Origin: JAXLQL01 sp046331625
GTDB taxonomy: Bacteria > Acidobacteriota > Terriglobia > Bryobacterales > Bryobacteraceae
Direction: 5' to 3'
Assembly: GCA_046331625.1 (NCBI GenBank)
Contig: JAXLQL010000003.1
Coordinates: 62,001-126,000 of the forward strand
DNA length: 64,000 bases
Shown piece by piece: positions 25,694 to 36,400 of this stretch (position 1 is its first letter; each line of letters opens with the position of its first letter). The notes below the pieces were generated by a model, which saw only the letters and a program-made list of their open reading frames with translations, did not search any database and was not told the origin of the DNA. The position numbers and the translations under genes were made by a program.

Positions 25694-28633
25694 ATGAAAG
25701 CTCTCCGTTGTCCGTTCGCTCTATTTCTGTCCGCAGCCGCCGCGTTTGCCCAAGTTGACCGGGCGACTCTCACGGGCGTCGTGCGGGACTCCTCCGGATC
25801 GGTTGTCACTGACGCCGTTCTCACGGTCACTCATCCCGCAACCGGGTTGACTCGCAAAGCCGAGTCCAACCACTCGGGTGTCTACTTCATCACGGGATTG
25901 CCCATTGGCAAGGTGGAAGTAGCTGCCGAGAAAGCCGGCTTCCAAAAAGTTCGGAACGAAACTCGCCTCGCCGTGGGCGAGACGCGAACTCTCAACTTCG
26001 ACCTGACGCTCGCTTCCGTCGAAACCAGCGTCTACGTGGTGGCTGACGCCGGCCTGGTTCAAAACACCGCCGCCTATGCGACCGCGTTTCAGAACTCCCA
26101 GATTTCACGCCTGCCGGTAAACGGCCGCAACTGGGGCAACCTCATGACGCTTGCCCCGGGCGCCGTGGATACGGGCGCGGGCAATGGATCGAGCGTGCGT
26201 TTCTTCGGCCGTGGCGGCGATGACAACAACTTCCGCGTCGACGGCGTGGACGCAACCTCGGTCCGAAATCAGACTCAGAGCAAGAGCCGCTTGCTGATCT
26301 CCACCGACGCGATTTCGGAGTTCCGGGTCAGCTCGTCGCTCTACACCGCCGAGTCTGGCGGCGCTCCGGGCGGGCAGATCGAAATCGTATCGAAGACCGG
26401 CTCGAACGAACTTCACGGCGGGCTCTTCGAGTACTTCCGCAACAGCGCCCTCGATGCACGCACGCCCTTCGACGGCGCGCGGATCCCGCCGTTCCGGCTC
26501 AATCAATTCGGAGCTTCGGCGGGCGGCCCCATAAAACGAGACCGCACGTTCCTGTTTGCTTCCTACGAAGGCTACGCGCAACGCCAGGGCCGCACGCAGA
26601 TCGGATTCGTCCCGTCGGACCTGTTCCGGTCGCGCGCTGCCGCCAGCGTGAAGCCGATCATCGATCTCTACCCCGCCGGCCAGACGCCGGTCTCCAACAA
26701 CGCCAATGTCATGCAGTGGACCGGAGTCGCCTCGGCCACCCAAGACGAGCACGTCGGATTGATCCGAGCCGATCATCGCTTCAACGACAAACTCACCGGC
26801 TATTTCCGTTTCACGAAGAACAGCACGGACGCGTTTGCGCCCAACGCCGCGCTCCCCGTGGGAACCCGTAACCTCGATGCTCCCACCAATGGACTCTTCG
26901 ACCTGCTCTACCTCGTGAACCCGCGAACCACGAACGAGCTCCGCATCGGCGCCAACTACTCCGAGCCGCTGAACTCGATCTCGAAATCGGGAATCGACAT
27001 AGCCGTGGCCGTGCCTTCGCTTTCCACCATTCCGGCCGACACCCGCCGCATCGCCTTCGGGATTTCGCAGTCGCTCATCGATCAATGGTCCACGCTACGC
27101 GGCGCGCACGCCATCAAGGCCGGCGTCGAGATCAAGCGCGTTCAACTCATCATTCATGACTGGGCGAACGCGCAAGCCGGAACGCTTACCTACGCGAACC
27201 TCGCCGATTTCCAGGCGAATCGCCTCACCACCGTGGAGTACTCGGGTGAACTCCCCACCAAGCAGATGCGCAAGATGGAATACTTCGGCTACGTGCAGGA
27301 CGAATGGAAGATCAGGCCGAACGTCACTGCCAACCTCGGCCTCCGCTACGAGTTCTACAACGTCTTCCACGAACGCTTCGGGCGCGCCATTCCGTTCGAC
27401 ATCCAAACCTGCGGCGGATACTGCCCCGCGGGATCTGACTTCGCGTTCCCCGATACGAACAACTTCGCTCCGCGCGTCAGCATCGCGTGGGCTCCGCGGG
27501 CGCTGCATGATCGCACGGTGATCCGCGCCGGCGGCGGCATCTTCTACGGCGATGCGCAACTCGGCGATGCGTACAGCCCGGCCAACAACGACGCCCAGCG
27601 ATTCACGCTCTCGGCGGCCGATAAGCCGGGCCTCGCTTTTCCCATCAACTCCTATCTGAATCCGAATGCGGCCCTCGCTACCGCCCCTCGCTCCATGCCC
27701 CGGAACAAGCGCAATCAGGTCTCACAGCAGTGGGGTCTGAGCGTGCAACACGCGATCAGCTCGAGAGCGAGCTTCATGATCGGGTACAACGGCCAGCAGA
27801 ACTACCACGTCTTCAACCGGACCTACGTCAACGTGATCAACCCGCTCACCGGCAAGCGGCAATTGCCTGCTCTCGATCAGATCGACGTGCGCGGCGAAGA
27901 CGGCGTGTCGAGCTTCCACGGCATGGTCTCGAGCTTCCAACTCGACGCATGGAGGGGCTTGGTGCTGCGGGCGAACTACATGTTCGCACATGCGATCAAC
28001 GATGGCTCCTCGGGCGGTGGCGGCGCCGACAACAACGGCACGCAGAACGTGGCCTGCCGCTCGTGCGACAAAGCGAGCAGCTCGATCGATGCACGCCACG
28101 TCTTCACGTCGAGCTTTGCCTACGATATCCCGTGGGGCCGTAATCGCTGGTTCGGCGGCTGGCAGTGGAGCGGTATCGCCACCTCGCGCACGGGATTGCC
28201 CGTAAATGTTTCGGTCACGCGCCGCGCCACTGATGTACTCGATGGCAACACGCTCTCGTCGCAACGGCCCGACCTCGTGCCCGGCGTTCCACTGTATCTC
28301 GACTACGCCGCCACCGGACGTTGGCTCAACCCAGCCGCATTCGCTGTTCCCGCCGCCGGCAAATGGGGAAACCTGGGGCGCAACGTGGTCCGCGCCCCAG
28401 GACTGTTTCAGATCGACCTCGGCCTGGTCAAGCGCACCAACGTCACCGAACGCTTCGCCGTGGAGTTCGGCGCGCAGGCGTTCAACATCATGAACCACCC
28501 GCAACTGGCGGCTCCGGCGGCGAACATCAGTTCGAGCGCCAACTTCGGCAGGATCACCGCTCCCATCAATACGTCGCCAACAGGTGCAGGCACGCCGCGC
28601 CAGTTCCAGTTGATGCTGAGGACCACGTTTTGA
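25694..28633 (+). CDS. Oar-like TonB-dependent receptor 5
   Basis: This 979-residue receptor could start at ATG 25694 or two codons earlier at GTG 25688. The signal peptide runs to about residue 20 (FALFLSAAAAFAQ; here FALF is preceded by CP). The regulatory-like domain is at about 22-105 (GVVRDSSGSVVTDAVLTV, LPIGKVEVAAEKAGFQKV). Plug-like motifs are LPVNGRNWGNLMTLAPGA and NNFRVDGVDATSVRNQTQ, followed by GGPIKRDRTFLFASYEGY. The barrel ends in FQLMLRTTF. Its stop TGA overlaps the TTG start of the sulfatase gene by three bases, so receptor and sulfatase are made from one message. This makes a sulfated compound, or its desulfated product, the most likely cargo class. Confidence 0.92.
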   Translation: MKALRCPFALFLSAAAAFAQVDRATLTGVVRDSSGSVVTDAVLTVTHPATGLTRKAESNHSGVYFITGLPIGKVEVAAEKAGFQKVRNETRLAVGETRTLNFDLTLASVETSVYVVADAGLVQNTAAYATAFQNSQISRLPVNGRNWGNLMTLAPGAVDTGAGNGSSVRFFGRGGDDNNFRVDGVDATSVRNQTQSKSRLLISTDAISEFRVSSSLYTAESGGAPGGQIEIVSKTGSNELHGGLFEYFRNSALDARTPFDGARIPPFRLNQFGASAGGPIKRDRTFLFASYEGYAQRQGRTQIGFVPSDLFRSRAAASVKPIIDLYPAGQTPVSNNANVMQWTGVASATQDEHVGLIRADHRFNDKLTGYFRFTKNSTDAFAPNAALPVGTRNLDAPTNGLFDLLYLVNPRTTNELRIGANYSEPLNSISKSGIDIAVAVPSLSTIPADTRRIAFGISQSLIDQWSTLRGAHAIKAGVEIKRVQLIIHDWANAQAGTLTYANLADFQANRLTTVEYSGELPTKQMRKMEYFGYVQDEWKIRPNVTANLGLRYEFYNVFHERFGRAIPFDIQTCGGYCPAGSDFAFPDTNNFAPRVSIAWAPRALHDRTVIRAGGGIFYGDAQLGDAYSPANNDAQRFTLSAADKPGLAFPINSYLNPNAALATAPRSMPRNKRNQVSQQWGLSVQHAISSRASFMIGYNGQQNYHVFNRTYVNVINPLTGKRQLPALDQIDVRGEDGVSSFHGMVSSFQLDAWRGLVLRANYMFAHAINDGSSGGGGADNNGTQNVACRSCDKASSSIDARHVFTSSFAYDIPWGRNRWFGGWQWSGIATSRTGLPVNVSVTRRATDVLDGNTLSSQRPDLVPGVPLYLDYAATGRWLNPAAFAVPAAGKWGNLGRNVVRAPGLFQIDLGLVKRTNVTERFAVEFGAQAFNIMNHPQLAAPAANISSSANFGRITAPINTSPTGAGTPRQFQLMLRTTF

Positions 28634-29976
28634 CGCGCCGCACGTTCCTCTCGACTGCCGCCGTTGCTGCGGCGCCTTCTTCGAAGCCGAATCTCTTGTT
28701 CATCGTGGTCGACCAGTTGAGCGGCCTCGCGCTCCCGGTGCACGACTCGAACGCACGCATGCCCAACGTGACCCGCCTCTGTCAATCGGGCGTCACGTTC
28801 ACCACCGCCTACTCGGCCGGAATGACTTGCGGACCCTCGCGGGCATCGCTCGAGACCGGGCTTCCCACGCAGACCCACGGAGTGGGCGCCGGATTCAAGC
28901 TCGCTGCGGAAACGCCCTCGCTCTCGAAGGCGCTCGCGGCGAACGGCTACGCGCTTTCGCATCCCGATGGATACAGCCTGGAAGCCGAACGCGAGCTCCA
29001 CGAGCGCTGGCTGACGAGCCTCGGCTACGAGAATCCCACCAGTATCTACGGATCGCCTTTCCTCGCCCGCTACGCCGATCTGCCACTGAAGTGGAAATGT
29101 GGACGGGCCGGTGTCGCGCCTGAGCATGGCTTCGAAGCCTATTGCGCGCAGCGCGCCATGCGGTTCCTCGAGGTCAATCGCGAGCGCCCGTTCGCCTGCT
29201 TCCTGCAACTACGCGGACCGCACGATCCGTACATGGTTCCGCGGCCGTACGACTCATTGATCGACCCCGCCAGCCTGGCGCTCCCACCGTTTCGCGCTGG
29301 CGAGTTCGATCGAAAGCCGGTGCGACAGCAGCGGGCCTTTCAAACACAAGGCGCCAGCAAGATGAGTGACGAGATGATCCGGCGCGTGTTGGCGCTCTAC
29401 TACGGCATGGCCGCCTACTCGGACAACGCGATCGGGCAAGTGTTGACGCGTCTCGAGGAACTGCGCCTCAGAGAGAACACCGTAATCGCGCTGGTGGCCG
29501 ACCATGGTGACACCATGGGTCGCCATCGGATGATGAGCAAGGATTTCGCCTTCTACGAGCCCGCTATCCGCATTCCGATGATCTTCTCGGCGCCGGGCGC
29601 CAAGCAGGGCGTGACCAACGCCGATCCGGTATCGGGAATCGACGTGTTCCCGACATTGTGTGACTTGATGGGATTCGCCAAGCCCGCAGGCATTGCGGGC
29701 GAATCGTTAGTGGGGCGATGGAACGGAAGCGAGCGCAACCCCGAGCGGGCCATTTTCGCGGCACAGGGAGCGCCTGGAAAGAATCGGGCCGCGATGGTTC
29801 GAACCGGCCGATACAAGTTCGCCCGCTATGACGATGGCGGCGAGGAACTGTACGATCTCTCGAGCGATCCGAATGAGCTCGAGAACCTCGCCGAGTCGGC
29901 TTCCCACGCCGCCGTGCGCAAGAACCTCGAGGGCGAGCTTCGCGGCCACGAGCGGAGCTACGCATTCCGGACCTGA
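28630..29976 (+). CDS. Arylsulfatase-type sulfatase (formylglycine, Cys-type), Tat-exported
   Basis: This 448-residue sulfatase starts at TTG 28630, within the stop region of receptor 5. The start is set by the short Tat signal (TRRTFLSTAAVAAAP). The core begins NLLFIVVDQLSG with the first metal-binding aspartate. Residue 67 is the cysteine of CGPSRASLETG, the C-x-P-S-R motif that a maturase converts to formylglycine. Further metal and substrate residues appear in LRGPHDPY, VADHGDTMG and the C-terminal GRYKFARYDDGGEELYDL. It hydrolyses a sulfate ester in the periplasm; the substrate class cannot be told. It is coupled to an Oar receptor upstream, with PhoA downstream. Confidence 0.92.
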   Translation: MTRRTFLSTAAVAAAPSSKPNLLFIVVDQLSGLALPVHDSNARMPNVTRLCQSGVTFTTAYSAGMTCGPSRASLETGLPTQTHGVGAGFKLAAETPSLSKALAANGYALSHPDGYSLEAERELHERWLTSLGYENPTSIYGSPFLARYADLPLKWKCGRAGVAPEHGFEAYCAQRAMRFLEVNRERPFACFLQLRGPHDPYMVPRPYDSLIDPASLALPPFRAGEFDRKPVRQQRAFQTQGASKMSDEMIRRVLALYYGMAAYSDNAIGQVLTRLEELRLRENTVIALVADHGDTMGRHRMMSKDFAFYEPAIRIPMIFSAPGAKQGVTNADPVSGIDVFPTLCDLMGFAKPAGIAGESLVGRWNGSERNPERAIFAAQGAPGKNRAAMVRTGRYKFARYDDGGEELYDLSSDPNELENLAESASHAAVRKNLEGELRGHERSYAFRT

Positions 29977-29988
29977 AAGTCCGCGCGT

Positions 29989-30042
29989 GAAACGTAGCCG
30001 AAACACCGTTGTGATTCGGCGGAGATCTTCACTGCGTATGAT
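29989..30042 (+). promoter_or_regulatory. Pho-box-like promoter of the PhoA-family phosphatase
   Basis: The cores are GAAAC (29989), GAAAC (30000), GTGAT (30011) and GAGAT (30022) at an 11-bp period. TATGAT, a good -10, starts at 30037, 15 nt after the last core begins. Confidence 0.6.
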
Positions 30043-30061
30043 GTAACGCTTGACGATCTCT

Positions 30062-32080
30062 ATGACTACCTTCACCCGAACCATATCCACGGCGGCGCTG
30101 TTTGTGGCCTCCGCCATGACGCTGGCCGCGCAGAATCAGCCTTCCGTGACGATCGTGTTACCCGAACGGACCAGGCTGCTCCAGGGGCAACTCATTGACC
30201 TCGTGATCGAAGTCCGCAACGCCGCCGCCGTGAGCAACCTCAAGGTGACGGCCGGAGGCGCCGACCTCACATCGAAATTCGGAGCGGCGGTCAAGGCCGA
30301 CCTCGATTGCGACAGCTCCTCTGACTTGGTGCTCCGCGCCGATCTGCAGTCGTTCGACAAGCCCGGCGAAACCAAGCTCGAGGTTTCGGTAACCGCCGGC
30401 AGCGCCACGCTGACCACCAGCCGCACCATCCAGGTCCGCGAGTTCAACCCGCCTCAGGGCCAGCGCCGCAACGTGATCCTCTTCATCGGCGACGCCATGG
30501 GCACCGCCTATCGCGACGCGGCGCGATTGGTGTCGCGGTCCATCGTCGACTCCACCGGCAAGAACTCCTTCCGCGACGGATTCTTTGACAACCTGCTCGA
30601 GATGGACAAGATGCCCGTCTCCGGCATGTCGATGACCTACGGCACTGACTCGATCGTTCCCGACTCGGCCAACACGGGAACGGCATGGGCCACGGGCAAC
30701 AAGAGCTTCCTCAACGCGGTGAACATGCTCGGCGACGGCACCGACTGCAAGTGGCGCTTCAACGGCCAGCAAAACGCCGCCACCATGCCCTTCATCACGG
30801 ACAACCCGCGCGTGGAGAATTTGTGGCAGTATCTCAAGCGGCGTTACGGATATCGAGCCGGGATCGTGACTACCGCTGCCGTGACCGACGCAACGCCGGC
30901 GGTGGAAGGCTCGTATGTCGGCTTCCGCCAGGCGCGTCTGGAAATCGCGCGCCAGTTCCTCGAGAATCCGATGCTGGGCGGACGCCCGGCGTTCGACGTG
31001 ATCTTCGGCGGAGGCGCCGATCCGTTCACCGCCGCCGGCCGCACCGACAAGCGCGACCTCATCGGCGAGTTCCGCGCGCTCGGTTACCAGTACATCACCA
31101 CCGCGTCGCAGTTGAAGGCTCTCGGCGGATTCGCGCAGCCGGCGATCGGACTGTTCAAGGGATCCACGGCTCCGGCGCCCGCCAGCAACGGCATCGCCAC
31201 CGCCTCCGACGTGAACATGGACGTCGCCTACGACAAGCTCCGCATGCAGCGCCCCGCCTCCGAGCCGCTCGTCAACTTCGCCGGATATCCTGACCAGCCG
31301 ATGCTCGACCTGATGACGCAGAAAGCGATCGAGATTCTGTCGAGCAGCTTCTCGCAACAGCCGTTCATCCTCATGGTGGAAGCCGCTTCGATCGACAAGC
31401 AGTCGCACCCGAACCAGGCCGCCGGCACCATCTGGGACACCATCGAGTTCGACAAAGCCATCGGTGTGGCGCGCAACTGGGCCAGCGCCCGGAAGAACGA
31501 CACGCTGATCGTGGTCACCGCCGACCATGACCAGTCGATGCACATCATCGGCGTCAGCAACACTCCGGACTCGGAGTACTTTGACCGCACCAAGAGCGAG
31601 AAGATCTCCTATAAGACTCCCGCCGGCGATCAGGACTTCACCGTGTTCGGCGATTCTTATGCGAACGCCCGCGCTGGGCTCCCGTTCATCAACACGTCGA
31701 CAACCGCTTCGAATAACGGCGGCGCGGCGGGCATGCCCGGATCCTTCGCCCCCAAGAGCAGCGCGGCGGAACCCGCCACCAGCACCTACTCGACCTACTT
31801 CGGGTCGCCCGCCTACACGCTCGACGCGGGCACTGGCTATCCGGCCAACTCCGGTGCGAACACCAGGCGCTTGGCCGTGGGCTTCCGCACCGGCGACCAC
31901 ACCGGTTCGAGCGTCCCCGTGACCGCCGAAGGTCCCGGAGCGCTCTTGTTTACCGGCTACATGGACCAGACCGACATCTTCTTCAAGATGGCGGCCGCGG
32001 TCTCCACCGATACGTCCGCGATCGACAAAGCGCTCGAGACGCTGCGGAGCGCCCAGTTCCCACCCTCCATCGGAAAATGA
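30062..32080 (+). CDS. PhoA-family alkaline phosphatase with N-terminal Ig-like domain
   Basis: This 672-residue exported phosphatase starts at ATG 30062 (TTG 30050 is in frame upstream and cannot be excluded). A Sec signal (AALFVASAMTLAAQ) precedes an Ig-like region at about 27-130. The alkaline phosphatase fold begins NVILFIGDAMG at about residue 138. The catalytic serine is in DSANTGTAWATG at about 201. Metal ligands lie in VEAASIDKQSHP, VVTADHDQS (about 487) and GDHTGSSVP (about 611). It is longer than E. coli PhoA because of the extra N-terminal domain and an insert. It releases inorganic phosphate in the periplasm. The next gene overlaps its stop by four bases, and its promoter has four Pho-box-like cores. 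Confidence 0.93.
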   Translation: MTTFTRTISTAALFVASAMTLAAQNQPSVTIVLPERTRLLQGQLIDLVIEVRNAAAVSNLKVTAGGADLTSKFGAAVKADLDCDSSSDLVLRADLQSFDKPGETKLEVSVTAGSATLTTSRTIQVREFNPPQGQRRNVILFIGDAMGTAYRDAARLVSRSIVDSTGKNSFRDGFFDNLLEMDKMPVSGMSMTYGTDSIVPDSANTGTAWATGNKSFLNAVNMLGDGTDCKWRFNGQQNAATMPFITDNPRVENLWQYLKRRYGYRAGIVTTAAVTDATPAVEGSYVGFRQARLEIARQFLENPMLGGRPAFDVIFGGGADPFTAAGRTDKRDLIGEFRALGYQYITTASQLKALGGFAQPAIGLFKGSTAPAPASNGIATASDVNMDVAYDKLRMQRPASEPLVNFAGYPDQPMLDLMTQKAIEILSSSFSQQPFILMVEAASIDKQSHPNQAAGTIWDTIEFDKAIGVARNWASARKNDTLIVVTADHDQSMHIIGVSNTPDSEYFDRTKSEKISYKTPAGDQDFTVFGDSYANARAGLPFINTSTTASNNGGAAGMPGSFAPKSSAAEPATSTYSTYFGSPAYTLDAGTGYPANSGANTRRLAVGFRTGDHTGSSVPVTAEGPGALLFTGYMDQTDIFFKMAAAVSTDTSAIDKALETLRSAQFPPSIGK

Positions 32081-32592
32081 AACTCCTCGTGTTCCTCATG
32101 GCCGGGGCCGCAACCGTGGCTCCTGTATTCGGTCAAACCGTCGCGGACCCAACCGTCCGCGACGGTGTTTTTTCGTGGTTCGAGTTGACTGAGACGATGA
32201 GTGACGTCGCGCGCAAGCTCGGCCCGCCGCGCGTGAAAGCGGACTTCGGCAAGGGACTCGAGAGCTGGCAATACCAGATCGGTCCCGGAGACGGTCACGA
32301 GCCGACTCACTATTTGGTGTTCGAAAAGGCCACTCGTAAGCTGATCAGCGTGACGCGGAATTTCGACCCCGAACCTCCCGTGGATGAAATGTTTCCACCC
32401 TCCCAGACAACCTCGCGCTTCCTGCCGTCGAATCCGGGCTTCGGAGTCAGAATGCGGCGGCTACCGGGAGGGCGCGTGCTGCTCGCGATGGGATCGCCGA
32501 AGCCGGGCCAACCCACCGGGCAGCTCGTGTTGATGCGCATGTCCGATGCCGAGGCGCAGTATCCATGGCTGAATCCGGGCTCGCGGCCTTGA
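32077..32592 (+). CDS. Small secreted protein coupled to the PhoA-type phosphatase
   Basis: This 171-residue protein has a signal peptide (LLVFLMAGAATVAPVFG) and no family that I recognise. The mature part contains WFELTETMSDVARKLGPP and LESWQYQIGPGDGHEPTHYL, giving a mixed alpha/beta look, and ends in YPWLNPGSRP. The ATG overlaps the phosphatase stop (ATGA), so the two are translationally coupled. A periplasmic helper or accessory of the phosphatase is possible but unproven. Confidence 0.8.
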   Translation: MKLLVFLMAGAATVAPVFGQTVADPTVRDGVFSWFELTETMSDVARKLGPPRVKADFGKGLESWQYQIGPGDGHEPTHYLVFEKATRKLISVTRNFDPEPPVDEMFPPSQTTSRFLPSNPGFGVRMRRLPGGRVLLAMGSPKPGQPTGQLVLMRMSDAEAQYPWLNPGSRP

Positions 32593-33466
32593 AGCTCGCC
32601 CCGCGGATCACTTCTTCCACTGCTTCTTCGACTTGCGATGGACCTCGGACTTCCTGAGGCTACTCGATGAGTCCGCACGCACATGGCAGCGGAACCGTCA
32701 ATCTCCAACTCAACGCCCGTGCGCTATGCTCCCACTGACACGTTCGTCGTGGGTCTTGCCGGAGCTCTCGCCTCCAGGTGAACATTGGGAGCCTGCAACG
32801 CGCTCGACATGGCGGCCGAAGGCGCGTTGGTCGCTGAAACGCAGCCAGCTTGAACCCTGGCCACGTCCCGCCATCCCGCGACCAAAAGCCACCTCCGCGA
32901 CCGGCCTTCAGCGCTCCCCGCCCAAAACGTACTTCGCACTTTGGTGGAAGGTATGTGCCTGGTTTGCTCGATCTGCGCGACCACGCCCCTCTTTGGTTCT
33001 CTCGGGTCCGGGCCGGCCGGATTTCCCTCGCTAACGGAGGCAACCGCGACTTGGCATTCCTACGCCGCGATCCGATCTCCCCGAACCGGATCCGGCTCTG
33101 AGACGCGCCCGAAGCCGAAGGACCGCAGCCGAGCTGCCTGACGCTGAACGTCGCACCTCGAGAATCAGATCGTGCCTGTTGGCGAGGGCCGTGACTCCGC
33201 TCCCCTGCGGAAAATGACCCGCTTCCGCTCAACGAAGGTTCTCCCCCTTTGCGGCCGGTGTTGCCCGCCGGGCGCGTGGAGGGAAGTGATGCGACCGCTA
33301 TCTAAACTCGCAGATGATGACCTTGCGGCATTGGCGCCCATGTGGCGATCCATTCTTCCAGTTGATCGAGGCTATCTGAGTACGGGTCAAGTTGTCCGGG
33401 CTCGCGGCCGAATCCGCGAGCCGCGGCCACGCCGTTCGAAGCCATTCTGGGGATTCGATCTCCCGA
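32593..33466. other. Long intergenic region with no supported gene
   Basis: This 874-bp stretch lies between two converging transcription units. Open frames on both strands are arginine/proline-rich, lack signal peptides and match nothing that I know. On the minus strand a short frame near 33316-33450 ends in LDQLEEWIATWAP and looks slightly protein-like, but it is too short and isolated to call. The region may be the eroded remains of a gene. Confidence 0.4.
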
Positions 33467-36400
33467 TCAGAATCCGACTCTGAGGCCGATCTGCAGATTC
33501 CGCGAGCCCGCATTCTCCACGCCCTGTGTGGAGGTGATCCGCCCGAACTGGGCAACGCTCACGTTGCGGTTCGGGAACCCGAAATTGGGTGTGTTCGTAA
33601 GGTTCGCCGCCGAGCCCTCGAGTTGCGCGAACACGCGTTCCGTTATCGGGAATCGCTTCTGGATCTTGAGCGACATCGTCGCGGTTCCAGGCCCCACCAG
33701 GCTCCCCGGAGCCGCATAGCCAAAGCGCCCGATTGCGCCATTGTTGGCGAGAGCGCGGCCGTCCGCGCCCAACCCTGGGATCGAGAACGCGCCGCGATCC
33801 CACCATGAAGTCACGGTGCGCGCGTCGCCACCCAGGTTGCCGTAGCTCGTCCCGGTCCAATCAGGCCGGTTGTTGGCGCGCGTCGAAAGCCCGGTCCCGC
33901 TGGGGTCCGTTACATTGCCCGTGACTGGCGTGAGGAACGATCCGCTCTGCACCAGCAGGATGCCCGAAAGCTGCCATCCACCGGCCAGTAACTGCGAAGC
34001 CTTGTTGGCCTTGAGCAACGATTGGAACGGAAGGTCGTAAGTGAAAGTAGTGAGCCAGCGGTGGCGGCGAGCACCGGCCACATTGCCATAGTCGAGGCGC
34101 TGATTGAAGCGGTCCGTTGGAACCGAACCATTCTCGCTCGCGAATCCGGTGCCGTCGGAACCGATCGAGTTCGAGAGGTTCTTCGCCCACACATACGATG
34201 TCTGGAAGAACAGTCCCTTCGAGTAGCGCTTGTGAAATTCGCCAGTGAAGGAATTGAACCAGACGCCTGTGTTCGGATCGCGCGTGTAGACGATGTTCCA
34301 CACCGGGTAGGGCCGGTTGAGGCGGGCCGTTGCGAAGCCAACGCTGTTCGCGCGCACCTGATTGAGGTCGGGGCTCGAGAAGAGCTTGATGGAACGCGAT
34401 CCGGCGTAGGTGATGCGGAGCCCCGTTTGATACGGCAACTCGCGCTCCGCCGTCAGGTTCCACTGCTGCGTGTAAGGATCCGCGCCATCCCACTGAGTCG
34501 CGCGGCGGAAGTCGGGCACGCCGAGGGCGCCCAGCCCGGTTCCGAACGCGCGGGGAAACGCCAGGGCCGGCACGCCGTTCACCAGTTGATTCGGGAATGT
34601 GCGCGCATCGGACACGTGAATGCCCGTGATGGTGTAGAAGACCGATCCGAGAACGGTGGCGGTGTAGATCCCGTAGCCGCCGCGCAGGACCGTCTTGTTG
34701 TTTCCGAAAGGCCGGAACGCGAAGCCGAACCGCGGCATGAAGTTGTTGTAGTCGTTGTAGCGTAGCGTTTCCGGTAGGCCTACCTCTTTGGCCAAGACGA
34801 CCGGCGTGTTTCCGATCGAAGCCAAGAAGGCCGGCGAAGTCACTTTCCGCGCCGCCTCGTTTGCGATCACCACGCGTGCTCCCGGCCCCGGAAAGGCCCG
34901 GTCGAACTGGCTCGTCGTCAGCGCGCGGTCATAGAACATCGGATGCACCTCGTAGCGCACACCGAAGTTCATGGTCAGTTTCGAGTTGACCCGAAAATCG
35001 TCTTGGGCGAAGAAGCCGATGTGATTGGTGATGCCATCGACATCGGGACCCGTGTTGGCGAGTGTGGTTTGTTGCGGCACGCCCAGCAGGAAGTCGCCGA
35101 AAGACTGGCCCGTGAATTGGCCGTTGAAAGCGTAGGTTCCCATGTCGTCGCCGGTGAAGAACGACGTGATGTCGGTGGTGTTGAGCCGCCGGATATCGGC
35201 CCCGAACTTCCACGTATGCCGGCCCCGCAGCCAGGTGACGTTGTCGGCGAACTGCCAAGTCCGGCTGCGTGTGACGCCCTCGCGGCCCTGGCCAGTGCCT
35301 TGAATGCCGTTGATCTGAATATCGGGGACCTGTGATCCCTTCGGTGGATCGCTTCGGACACCGAGGATGCCCGCGGTCTTGAGCAGTCCCGGACCGTCGA
35401 ATGTCTGTCCGTTGACTCCGAACGTGAACAGCGACTGCTGCCTTGCCCAGCCGAAGCGGAACTCGTTCAAGAGCGTGGGCCGGGCTACCCAGTTGTACGC
35501 CACCACGAAGTTGATGGGATCGAGCGAGTTCACTCGTTGTCCGAGCGTCCCCGGCAGGCTCGTGGGGCTGGTGCGCGAAATATCCTTCTTCGAGATGCGC
35601 CCGAACACCCGGTGCGCGGCGGAGACGTTGTGGTCCACGCGGATGTCGAACTGGTCATTGTCGTTCTTGACCGGTTCCTGCAACTGGTAGTTCGTCGACG
35701 CGATGTTTCCCGTGTCTCGCGTGGGTAGCGGGAACAGCGCCTGCATCAGAGTGCGAGACGCCGGTGCGATCCGGCTCGTGGGAATCGCGGCGCCAGCGAA
35801 GGGCTGGTTGCTGTTGAACGGATCGCGGAGATTCTGCGTGACCGCCGAAAGGTCGCCACTGCGGAAGCTCGCCGGCGGCACCGTCGTGTTGACGATGCTT
35901 TGCGCCCGGAACTTCAGCCCCTCGTATGCGCCGAAGAAGAAGGTGCGGTTCTTCAAGACGGGCCCGCCGAGCGTCATGCCATAGTCATTCGACACCTTGA
36001 ACGGCGTCCGGCTGGCGAAGAAGTCCCTCGCGTCGAAGGCGCCGTTCTGGTGATACCAATAGCCGGTACCGTGAAACGCGTTCGTGCCAGACTTCGACGT
36101 CACCGTGATGTCGCCCGCCTGCGCGAATTCGGCGTTGTTGCTGGTGGAACTGACGCGGACCTCGTCCACGGTGTCGGCCGTCGGGAACATCTCCGTCAGT
36201 ACGCCGTTGGAACGCACGTTGACGTTGGAGATTCCGTCCACCGATGCCGTAGCCATGAAAGGCATGGTGCCTCCCACCGCGTAGCTTCCGCCGGAATCGG
36301 GCTGCACGTTGGGGGAGGTGGAGATGATGGCGTAGAAGCTGTTGGTCGATCCGGCCCGGTAATTCACGGGGAGTTTGTTCAGCTCATTCGCCGACTTCGA

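Noticed and set aside
30158..31900. 580-residue antisense frame over the PhoA-type gene
   Set aside because: The sense strand carries all alkaline phosphatase motifs.
32633..33232. Overlapping 133- and 190-residue frames in the 874-bp gap
   Set aside because: They are low-complexity Arg/Pro-rich products with no ribosome-binding site and no known domain, and neither strand is favoured.
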